Origin: Apoderus coryli
Taxonomy: Eukaryota > Arthropoda > Insecta > Coleoptera > Attelabidae
Direction: 5' to 3'
Length of the DNA stretch: 64,000 nt
Assembly: GCA_911728435.2 (NCBI GenBank)
Contig: OU452216.1
Location: 4,910,342 to 4,974,341 of the forward strand
Numbering within the stretch: the first letter of the stretch is position 1; each line of letters begins with the position of its first letter. The position numbers and the translations under genes are program-made. This document shows positions 56,012 to 64,000 of the stretch, one piece after another. The notes beneath the pieces are model-generated. The model saw only the letters and a list, made by a program, of their open reading frames with translations, did no database searches and was not told the DNA's origin.

Positions 56012-57360
56012 TTAAGAATTTTTCGTTTTTTCTAAAATCCCATGAGCTTGCTGGCATAGATCTTGAGGTATTTGTTCCCACTCATTTGTCAGTGCCTGTT
56101 CTAACGCAACCAAAGTTTGAAACTCGCCGTAGTTTTGCTTAACTCTTCTTCCTAGTGTATTCCACATGTGCTCGATAGGGTTGAGGTCCGGACTACATGG
56201 GGGCCAGTCCAATACATGAATGTCAACGTCGATATTTGTGCTATGTGCGGTGGAGCATTGTCGTGCATCAAGATAACATTTTCTCCTATAAATGGATGAT
56301 AAGGTACCACATGTTCTTCTAAGCACATCCTAATGTAGCGATCAGCGTTAATACCCCCGTGAAGTGTAACAAGGTCTGTACGGCCTTCCAATGAAAATCC
56401 GCCCCAGACCATTACCCCTCCGCCACCAAATTGCACTCTCGGAGAGATACAACATTGAGATGTATAGTACAGCAATTGAGAGAACTAAAGCTGGGACTCC
56501 CCCTAGCTTATTAGGAATTGACCGTAAAATGGCATATGCAAATAGAAAATATCATTCTGGTTGGATATGAACAGGGGTTACTAATGGATTTGCGGGAGTA
56601 AAATTGTCCGGATCACCTAAAAGGCATGGGTTTGTCAGAGTCAAAAACGTTAAAATATAAAGTATAATTAAATATCCAAGTAAGTCTTTGATTGAAAAAT
56701 AAGGGTGAAAAGGTACTTTACCTCTGTTTCTATTAGTTCCTGATGGATTATTTCTTCCTGTCTGGTGAAGAAATAATAAATAAATTATAGCAAAAGCTAG
56801 CTAAATTTACAATAAAAGGAAATGAAATGTAAAGAATCGAACTAGTCTGGCATTATCTACTGCAAATCCACCTCAATTTCATGGAACAATGTATCTTCCT
56901 AAGTAAGGAATTGCTGATACTAAATTTCTCCGGGCCTTCTCCATACTCTTTGACGTCCGTCAGGTGAATATCGCGTGAAACGAGACTCGTCTGTAAAGAG
57001 AACATTTCGCCATTGGTTCATGTCCCAATCTGCATGAGTTCGAGCAAATTCCATCAAGAACCTGTAGCAGGTACACAAGATTTATATTTTCTTCTGCTAA
57101 CCTTCTGGGTACGGTATCAGGTGAAACTAAGGTACCGTGAACATCTACCAGTCTTCTAACCAAAGCTGGAGCAGAGGCTGTTCGCTCTCGAAGAAATCGA
57201 TCCTCAACTGCGTTTGTGGCCCTTCGTCTTCCCTGTCCAGGTCTTCTTGAATAAGAACCAGTTTGTCTGAACCTTTGTATCGCATCCGAAACCGTACTGC
57301 GTGGATGGCCAAGCCTTTCTGCGATATACCCAATCGGACAGCTATCGTCTTGTAGACTGT
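56012..57360 (-). pseudogene. Tc1-like DD34E transposase, disrupted by mitochondrial DNA
   Basis: This encoded a Tc1-type cut-and-paste transposase. On the minus strand from about 57355: CPIGYIAERLGHPRSTVSDA (helix-turn-helix), FRQTGSYSRRPGQGRRRATN (GRPR-like hook), ERTASAPALVRRLVDVHGTL. Then, frame-shifted, comes the first-Asp block FTDESRF followed by SPDGRQRVWRRPGE. Here coding stops at 56927. It resumes at about 56460 with [52 protein letters not shown] (second Asp) and, in another frame, LDWPPCSPDLNPIEHMWNTL with the Glu. Besides the insertion there are frameshifts near 57030 and 56240. Not functional. Confidence 0.9.
56461..56926 (-). pseudogene. cytb: NUMT: nuclear copy of mitochondrial cytochrome b
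   Basis: The minus strand encodes the middle of cytochrome b, a core subunit of respiratory complex [130 protein letters not shown]. Trp codons are TGA, as in the invertebrate mitochondrial code, so it cannot be a nuclear gene. A small indel pair near 56795-56820 breaks the frame. Both edges abut Tc1-like transposase sequence (PGE before, SQCC after) with at most a couple of codons lost, so the fragment was captured inside an existing transposon. Confidence 0.95.
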
Positions 57361-58740
57361 AATTTATATTATAAAATATATATAAAAATACTGTAATTTG
57401 TTGAAAAAAACTTGTTGACATGCTTATGTGCCATGGAAACTGCTAATTCTCTATCTAGCGGCCATATAGAAAAAATAAATAAAAGCTTTTTCTGATACCC
57501 CAAATTACCTTTATAATGAGCCTAATTTTATTAAAATCGGACTATCCATAAGAAAGTTAGATAACTTTTTACAAAACAACATTCCCCGGCTCCTCCACCA
57601 TTTATTTAAGAAGATAGGGAAAAAAGGTTTATATGAAAAAGTTTTAGAATTGTACTTAGATCATCCTCATTATGTTTAACACTTACATAATATAAGTATA
57701 TTTTTAAGTAAACAGTGTTTTTCAACTTAGAGTTAGAGGATCGCCCTCTAGCGGACATTTTAGGAAACTAAAACTATTTTCCAGCGATTTCCCCTTGACC
57801 GATTTTACTAAAACAAAAAAAATCCTAAAACCGTACCATGAATAGTTTTCGAGATAGAGTTACCCGGTACATATCAAAAACCGTTAGGTATAGCCTATTA
57901 TTTAAATATTCAATTGTATCCTTCATGAGTTAATCTTATGAAATTCATTCTGATAATATATACAGGCTATTTCCAAACAAATGCGAAGAACTTTAAGGTC
58001 GATTCCTTGTTGAAAACCCAACCCAAGATCAAAAGTAACCTTTTTCTCTTTCATATCTTCTTTTTTTTTAAAACCTATCTAGTTCATCGCGGGTAGGTAA
58101 GTTTGTGAGGGTTCTCGTTATTCCACAGTCAAAATTGTATTTTTGGGGATGTTGACTGTTTCTACTTGTAATTGAAACCTTTGACGATGCAGTCCATTCT
58201 TGATTTTTGGCAGTGTAAGGAAATTGTTAGGCCAGATCAGGTTCGTCGGGAGGAAGATCTAATAATTCTTTATTCTTGCTGCATGACTTTCCTTCGAGTG
58301 GCGTTTATTTCCGGACTATTAAGATTAAATTCAAGAATAATTTCCAATCACCACTGACAAGGCTGTACTCGTTTTAGTTTCTTGCGTTTAACCTTAGCTG
58401 CTTTCTACTTTTCTTACAAAAGAACAACAAAAACACTTTATAATTGTAGAAACAAACTGACATGGAATAAAAAATAAGTTTCACAACAGCAAAAATGACG
58501 AGTTTACTGACTTTAACGAAATTTCAATTCCTTTTAACAAAATAGATCCGTCCAACATGCTAGATCACAACATGACATTGATAAATATAAGTTCTGTCGT
58601 AATGGTTCATTGAATATACAGGGTGTCTATAGAGTTCAAACCCATATGCCTTGATAAAATATTAGCATTGATCATCTTCGGTTTACAGAGTGTTAATTTT
58701 GAAATTAAAAACATACCAAGCAAGGCAAGAACGAATTAAA
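57361..58740. other. Non-coding, no supported gene
   Basis: AT-rich. A MITE-like end tatacagggtgtctatagag lies at 58616 without a located partner. Confidence 0.45.
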
Positions 58741-58744
58741 GAAG

Positions 58745-58835
58745 TTCCATGGTAGTTTAATTGGTAAAACACCCGACCGGTAATCGGGAGATGTATGGGT
58801 TCAAATCCCACTTCTGACACGGATTTTTTTTAATT
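58745..58835 (+). tRNA. tRNA-like sequence with Pol III terminator (relic or SINE)
   Basis: The D arm GTTT...AAAC, an anticodon arm CCCGA/TCGGG with loop CCGGTAA, and a T arm TGGG/CCCA around TTCAAAT can form, followed by a run of eight T. The anticodon would be GGT (Thr) but position 33 is C, and the acceptor stem does not pair. Hence a tRNA-derived relic rather than a working gene. Confidence 0.45.
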
Positions 58836-58914
58836 ATAGTTAACTTATATGTATACAGTCGAGCCTCTATATAGTGAAAGACCAAAATGTAGAGCGAAAT
58901 TGCACTATAGCGAG

Positions 58915-59515
58915 TTCTTTTGCCACTCTGATTGAGGTATCTCCAAAACGTGCATTCTGAATGCAGCAACCGCTTCTTCAGGTCTCGAAAAACGTTGACC
59001 TCTCAGTTTGTTTTTTACGTACGGAAATAAAAAGAAGTCATTCGGTGCCAAGTCAGGACTATACGGCGGATGACTCATCAAATCGATGTTTTGGGTGCGA
59101 AAAACTTTTGTTGGATTTGGCTCATCTTGAAACACCCATACAGTGAACTGCTGCTTACTTTTGGGAGTAAATCCACGATTCATCACCTGTTACGATGTCA
59201 TAGACGTGTTTCGAAGCACCGCGATCGTATTTTTTGAGCATTTCTTTCGACCAATCGACACGAGCCTTTTTTTGAGCGATTGACAGATTGTGTGGGATCC
59301 AACGCGAACAAATTTTTTTGACAGTCAAATGTTTATGTAATATTGAATGTATGCTGGTCCCACTAATGCCTAAAGTTGTCTCAATCTCTTGATAGGTCAC
59401 ATGACGATCTTGCAATATCAGTTCGCGCATAGCATCAATGGTTTTCGGAACAACAACTGTTTTTGCATGACCTTCAAGAAATTCGTCTTCCCGAAATATA
59501 AAAGGCAACTCTCGT
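58915..59515 (-). pseudogene. Mariner DD34D fragment, copy 3 (internal deletions)
   Basis: On the minus strand: terminal repeat tacgagagttgcctttta at 59515, coding DEFLEGHAKTVVVPKTIDAM, RELILQDRHVTYQEIETTLG, ISGTSIHSILHKHLTVKKI, EMLKKYDRGASKHVYDIVTG, DESWIYS (first Asp). A frame change follows, then KQQFTVWVFQDEPNPTKVF, which is fused by a deletion that removes the second Asp to NIDLMSHPPYSPDLAPNDFF (third Asp) and LEIPQSEWQK. It cannot be active. It keeps the Trp after DES that copy 1 has lost. Confidence 0.9.
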
Positions 59516-59659
59516 ATAGTAATTTGTGTCGTTTTGAGAAATTGTTAAATAACATATAGTTATTTTCTTTTGAACATTACTTTTGAAAAATAATTGTTGC
59601 TGAGCAAAACTCTCGCATTTATTCAAATGGACAAAGATTTGCTCAGGTACCCTTTCCTA

Positions 59660-60066
59660 CTTACTTACTTACTCCATGGCTCTACAACCCGGGGTGGGTC
59701 TTGGCCGACTGTTCTATTCGCCTCCATTGTTGTCGATCTTCCATCAATGCTGTGTCGTACTCTATCCCAATGGTCCTTAGGTCCGTTTTGATGTTGTCCC
59801 GCCATCTCATTCGGGGGCGCCCCAAATGTCTTCGTCCCACTGGTACTCCCTCCCAAGCCAATTTTATCATCCGTGCTGTCTTTGTACGTGACCCGCCCAT
59901 TGCAGTCTTCTTGTCTTTATCTCCTTCACAATATCTGGATCTTTGTATAATTCTGCTATTTCTTGGTTGGTTCTTAGTCGGTACTGTTGTGTTTCTGGGC
60001 TTCGCAGTGGTCCAAAAATCTTGCGCAGAACCTTCCTCTCAAAGATTCTCAATTTTTGTTCGTTGT
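59660..60066 (-). mobile_element. LINE 3' end (RTE-like), copy 1, with 10-bp target duplication
   Basis: ccctttccta occurs at 59650-59659 and 60067-60076. On the minus strand the insert encodes the very C-terminus of a reverse-transcriptase protein: RIFERKVLRKIFGPLRSPET, LYKDPDIVKEIKTRRLQWAG, HVQR, then after a frame change PVGRRHLGRPRMRWRDNIKT, DLRTIGIEYDTALMEDRQQW. It ends in the tandem tail aagtaagtaagtag. Only about 130 codons were copied. Confidence 0.85.
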
Positions 60067-60537
60067 CCCTTTCCTAGCCCCTGAGAATAGTTCGCACAAT
60101 GTCAAATGCATTTCTTATTTCATTTTCACTAAATTTAGCAGGAAACCCGGTTTCAGTTTCTACTTCATGATCGTCTATACTTTTTATATCGTCAATTGTC
60201 TCGGTCAGTTTGGAGATCTGTCGTGACAACATCATTGCCGATTCCTAAGAAATCTTCAAGTAAAAAATCTTCGGCGACTGTAGCAGATTGCTGCTTTATT
60301 GCGTTATGAACGCGTTAAGACCATTTTCAAAAGTGCCATATAGAAATGTAAATGGGAACCTGGAAAAGGCCAAGATCTCAATAAATGCATAAAAATTTAC
60401 ACATAAAAGTCCGGTAAAAATTTGATTATGTATAGAGTGCTACTCATTTTAAAGATTCACTATATGCAGGGCTTTTTACATTAAATTAAATATTCTAGGT
60501 CTTGAAAAAATTGCGCTGTAAAGAGTTTTTCGCTATA

Positions 60538-61085
60538 CAGGGTGTCCCCTCTCAATTGGAAAAAAACTTCTGGGACATATTGAGGAACCATAGACAAGCA
60601 GTTTGAGATAAGAGACTGATTTCCGGAAGTGCATGGTTTTCAAAATACAGGGTGTCAAAGTTTTTTTCAAAAAACCTTTTTTTATCAATATCTCGAAAGA
60701 GACGTCAACCGATTTTCTTGAAATTCGCTGGTGATTTAAGCTTAATAAGACGCTCAGTTAGCACTAATTAAATGTTAATTATGACTTCCAGTGGCGCCCC
60801 GGGGGACAGTGTCACGAATAAAAATGACAAAAAAATGTACGCTACTGACTTTTTTGAAAATTTTATATTTTTTTCCGAAAGCTCAGTTAAAAGTACAACT
60901 TTTTTGTCACTTGATATATTTTCGTATCTCTCTCTGTTTTCGAGAAAAAATTTTTATTAAAAACTTTATTAAAAGGTTCATTATTATTAGAAAGAAAGAC
61001 AAGGCGGCTTTTTTATCTCAAACTGCTTGTCTATGGTTCCTCAATATGCCCCAGAAGTTTTTTCCAATTGAGAGGGGACACCGTG
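60538..61085. mobile_element. 548-bp MITE with TA duplication
   Basis: cagggtgtcccctctcaatt and its complement at the right end, one mismatch at the tip, with homology running about 80 bp inward (aggaaccatagacaagcagt). TA on both sides. The frames at 60772-61090 are chance. Confidence 0.85.
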
Positions 61086-62017
61086 TATAGAGTTGCACTA
61101 TAAACATTGTCGACTGTATCTTGTTTATTTTATTAATACAAATCGCGTATTAATTAAATATTATCAACATTAAGTGTGTACTAAAGAATTTACGGCATAC
61201 TATACAGGGTGTCCCACTGGGAACCCAATCGATCTGTATAATATAGAAAACTATACAAGTTAAAAGCAACTGTCAAATCGTTGATTGTTTTTTCCAAAAT
61301 TTCACTGTAATAATTCGTATAGTTATAGTGACGATCAAGCCAAGAGAAGAAAGTAATTTAAAAATAAATTAAAATTTATGCAAACTAAATGAGGTTTGAA
61401 TATATCAGAGTTCGGACGATACAGCTAAAAAGTAATCGATTACTGATTACTTAATAAGAAAGTAATCAAAATTCGATTACTATATTGGATTACCTTTAAC
61501 CTATCGACGTTCTAGGGCGTTTTCATATCTGGGAACGTAAATATGTCCCAGCTTTTCACAAATGCCTTTAGATTAATCACGGTTACTAATCAAGATTACC
61601 AAAAAGTAGTCGTGGTTTCTTAATTTAAACGCGATGACAAAATTTTGTAGTAATCATGGCTACCGTGATTACTAATTACAATGAAATTGTATCTGATTAC
61701 TCTATAGCTCAGATCACGAGCACTACAAAACCCAATTTTTCTGATTTGACAGTTGCTTGTCATTTATTTATGTCAATAATTTTTACCATTTGTTTTTTTT
61801 TAGTACATAGCTGTCTCGAAAATAAAAGTGCTAGGAATATTGGTGATCAACTATTTGCCGATCACCAGTACAATTTAATTTTCTTTTTTTGTGTTCTTTT
61901 TTTAATTTTGACTTCTTCTTTACCTGTTTTTTTTTTATTTTTTATTGTTCTTTGGATGAAGTTCGAAGTGAATATCAAAATAATTTCTTTTTATATTAGT
62001 TCCATGTTATTCTCTAC

Positions 62018-62060
62018 CAACGTTTCGATAAGGTGGCCTTCGAACCTCATCCCAAGAACA
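62018..62060 (-). ncRNA. Possible highly degenerate hammerhead-like motif
   Basis: The minus strand reads GATGAGGT...ACCTTATC then GAAACGTTGG. The tail matches the GAAA-ACGT-T pattern of the 24581 motif, but the CTGANGA core is not preserved (GGGATGA), so this is only a weak candidate. Confidence 0.25.
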
Positions 62061-62304
62061 ATAAACAATAAAAAAATAAAAGTACAATACACAAGCAATA
62101 ATCAAATAACAATAATAATAATTATAAATATTTAAATAAAATATAAACGTAGAAACACTAATGTATAATTACTGTGAGAGCAACACAAATAATATGTAAC
62201 AATCATTGTAATTCGTTAGTTGTTGAAACAAAGTTAGTTATCTAAACAATAATTGACAATATAAATGACATTCAATTTGGTAACTGACAAGATAATAGGT
62301 CCAA

Positions 62305-62417
62305 ATTGCGCCCGTATATATTTTCGGCTGTGCAAGGCACTAATTGTTTAACAATGTGGGACAACATTTTCCACATATTTGGAATTAGTGCCTGCGCCCA
62401 GTCAAACGGGCGCTAAT
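62305..62417. repeat. Two-tier hairpin
   Basis: An outer pair gcgcccgt/acgggcgc encloses an inner pair ggcactaatt/aattagtgcc around a loop containing a further near-palindrome. It is locally GC-rich and stands out from the flanks. Could be a tiny foldback element or a transcript hairpin. Confidence 0.55.
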
Positions 62418-62750
62418 CGGACACGCCCTTTTTAAATAGCATAGTTGCTTTGTCCGTAAACGTTCCTGCCAATAGTAAGCGCGTGCGATATTGCCAAGTT
62501 TTTGAAACATTTACGTAGAATTAGATATACAAACGGTTAATTTGATTTCAGATTTGTTGACAATGCAATTGTATCGATGTATCAAAGTTATAATTTTTAA
62601 ATGCAACATCCTATGTAATAGGAATAACATTTGCTTTATAAGTACCTACAGTTAGAGTTTTTAAGGTAAAATGGTTGTTTTTCAAAACAACCCTTTGGTA
62701 GTTCATTTTTAATAAATTTTATACTGACGATGTTTTCTTAAACATTGATG

Positions 62751-63048
62751 TAACGGGTGGGCAAATTTGAGGTTAGGGAGTAAATTGGCTAAAAAACACA
62801 CTGTGGCTTGTGGCGCCGTCTTGCTGAAACCAAAGGTCACTGATGTCAACATTAGCCAATTGTGGCTTTTGTTGGAAAATGCGTTGTTTTCGGTTAGTTT
62901 TTCAGACAGCCAATTCACAAACGTTCAACGCGAACAATGTTCGGTCGGCTGTAATTCTTGAACGAGTTGAACTTTATAAGATCAATTCTTTACATTTCAC
63001 CATTTGACAGCCAATTTACTTCCTAACCTTAAATTTGCCCACCTGTTA
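62751..63048 (-). mobile_element. DD41D mariner deletion derivative, 298 bp
   Basis: taacgggtgggcaaatttga and the complement of the right end taacaggtgggcaaatttaa extend to about 40 bp of inverted repeat. Inside, the minus strand still reads DISDLWFQQDGATSHS, the second-Asp block of a DD41D-type transposase. So this MITE arose by internal deletion of a coding element. Confidence 0.85.
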
Positions 63049-63289
63049 AATAGTAATGTACCTACTGTCAGGTCTTATATAAAAAAATGGTTAAATTGAG
63101 CAGTTTCTGTTTCCCAAAAAATCTAAATAAAATAGTATCTTATCGTAAAATGAACCCAATTTCAGGAATATATTTAAAACAAAACAACGAAATATCTCCA
63201 AATTCGTAAAATCACATTCTAAACACTTCTACTTATACATCTCCATTTTTGATTATTTTCAAAATTTTCGCCGTCTTGAATTTTTAGAA
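63049..63289. other. Non-coding spacer
   Basis: Nothing recognised. Confidence 0.4.
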
Positions 63290-63597
63290 GTAATACCCCT
63301 AGGGGCTTGATAATACCGAGATAATTTTGTCATAGAGAATGCCGAAAGTGTGTTGCTTGATAATAGTCAAGGTCGCAGGCCGAGGGCTATTATCCTTGAG
63401 CAACTCGCTTGAAGGATTCTCTATGAGAAAATTTTGAGTATTTATCAAGGCCCGAGGAGTATTCGATAAGATAATTTTTTACTTTGTAGATATCAAAAAT
63501 TTGTTTGTCAATCTGACGTTTAATAATTTTCAATACAAAATGTATTAGTTTTAATTAAACAAACATTATTCATTTTTATTTAAAACTACAGTTGTGA
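63290..63597 (-). repeat. Second copy of the Crypton-associated 3' region
   Basis: About 90% like 17375-17675, including the palindrome (tagagaatgccgaaagtgtg and partner) and aaactacagttgtgaaaag. The recombinase gene is absent because LINE sequence begins at about 63600 where the gene would follow. Confidence 0.85.
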
Positions 63598-63599
63598 AA

Positions 63600-64000
63600 A
63601 GTACAATTACTTACTTACTTACTCCATGGCTCTACAACCCGGGGTGGGTCTTGGCCGACTGTACTATTCGCCTCCATTGTTGTCGATCTTCCATCAATGC
63701 TGGGTCGTACTCTATCCCAATGGTCCTTAGGTCCGTTTTGATGTTGTCCCGCCATCTCATTCGGGGGCGCCCCAAAGGTCTTCGTCCCACTGGTACTCCC
63801 TCCCAAGCCAATTTTATCATCCGTGTGTCAGGCTGTCTTTGTACGTGACCCGCCCATTGCAGTCTTCTTGTCTTTATCTCCTTCACAATATCTGGATCTT
63901 TGTATAATTCTGCTATTTCTTGGTTGGTTCTTATTCGGTACTGTTGTGTTTCTGGGCTTCGCAGTGGTCCAAAAATCTTGCGCAGAACCTTCCTCTCAAA
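63600..64000 (-). mobile_element. LINE 3' end (RTE-like), copy 2, runs off the window
   Basis: Very close to 59660-60066: same tail (ttacttacttacttact on the plus strand) and same coding on the minus strand (PVGRRPLGRPRMRWRDNIKT, EIKTRRLQWAGHVQR). It differs by a few substitutions and small indels near 63826. It inserted into the Crypton-associated repeat. Its 5' part lies beyond the window. Confidence 0.85.

Larger units (their letters stand above)
53718..57360 (-). mobile_element. Tc1-like element exploded by nested insertions
   Basis: The left terminus is at 53718; the transposase 3' part begins after 55930 on the minus strand. Within it sit a hairpin MITE holding a LINE holding a hammerhead palindrome (53836-55925) and a cytochrome b fragment (56461-56926). 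The right terminus was not found and the transposase N-terminus is cut at about 57355. Confidence 0.75.
58856..61116. mobile_element. pogo/Tigger-like element filled with nested insertions
   Basis: The left end cagtcgagcctctatatagt and right end complement cagtcgacaatgtttatagt share a pogo-type terminal repeat, with TA on both sides (58854-58855, 61117-61118). Inside lie a mariner (58915-59515), a LINE 3' end (59660-60066) and a MITE (60538-61085). A minus-strand stretch at about 60085-60290 reading SIDDHEVETETGFPAKFSEN may be the tail of the original transposase. Confidence 0.65.
61117..62750. other. Non-coding with GATTAC cluster and a hairpin
   Basis: From about 61420 to 61720, gattac/gtaatc motifs recur around ten times, as in subterminal repeats of a DNA transposon. 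The 159-codon frame 61656-62135 starts in that cluster and is judged spurious. An MITE-like end occurs at 61204. Confidence 0.5.

Noticed and set aside
56461..56926. Cytochrome b as evidence of a mitochondrial contig or a functional gene
   Set aside because: It is flanked on both sides by the same transposase gene, is frame-broken, and uses TGA for Trp, so it is a nuclear insertion.
61656..62135. 159-codon open frame with hydrophobic segments
   Set aside because: It starts within the GATTAC repeat cluster and ends in a low-complexity Ile/Asn run; no domain, likely chance in AT-rich DNA.

Overview
This is an AT-rich arthropod nuclear window, almost certainly insect. It holds one conserved host gene set in a very dense, repeatedly nested field of transposable-element fossils. 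The insect call rests on three things: an intact brain tumor (brat) orthologue at 29108-31570 (+); many IS630-Tc1-mariner, pogo, hAT, Crypton and non-LTR retrotransposon remnants; and a nuclear copy of mitochondrial cytochrome b in which TGA must be read as Trp, as in the invertebrate mitochondrial code. A beetle or similar holometabolous insect would fit, but the order cannot be fixed from this sequence.

Layout. 1-29088: probably brat 5' flank or intron, because a good splice acceptor sits just before the brat coding exon. It contains a 1.7 kb foldback with hammerhead-ribozyme-like arms (1-1711), a TIR element (2504-3464), mariner derivatives (4314-4626; a DD41D element at 5499-6738), a hAT-like fragment (7813-8707), LINE reverse-transcriptase fragments (11600-12936, 14290-15210, 20079-22596, 23283-24103), a four-copy 155-bp tandem array (15690-16305), a Crypton tyrosine-recombinase relic (17370-18760), a mariner (25085-26078), and a palindrome-in-palindrome with a LINE inside (26812-29021). 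29089-34555: brat coding exon plus probable long 3' UTR. 34556-37195: tandem array of a ~550-bp unit that is itself a foldback. 37196-64000: more transposon strata. These include a 1.65-kb TIR element, a second DD41D element, a 2.85-kb foldback element holding a hAT MITE, a hammerhead palindrome with a target-site duplication (49489-49707), a Tc1-like element broken by a mitochondrial cytb insertion (56461-56926) and by a MITE/LINE/hammerhead nest (53836-55925), a pogo/Tigger-like element filled with three other elements (58856-61116), and two copies of a LINE 3' end.

The strongest lead is a set of type I hammerhead-ribozyme folds with CUGANGA and GAAA cores, closed stems and palindromic stem III sequences. 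They occur on at least three different sequence backgrounds. Two of the host elements are flanked by 12- and 14-bp target-site duplications and consist of two inverted ribozyme-bearing arms plus a short unpaired tail. This is the architecture expected of Penelope-like elements or animal retrozymes. No reverse-transcriptase/GIY-YIG gene of such an element is visible here, so these copies would be non-autonomous.

Only brat looks like a functional protein gene. All other coding sequence is transposon-derived and carries frameshifts, stops or truncations.
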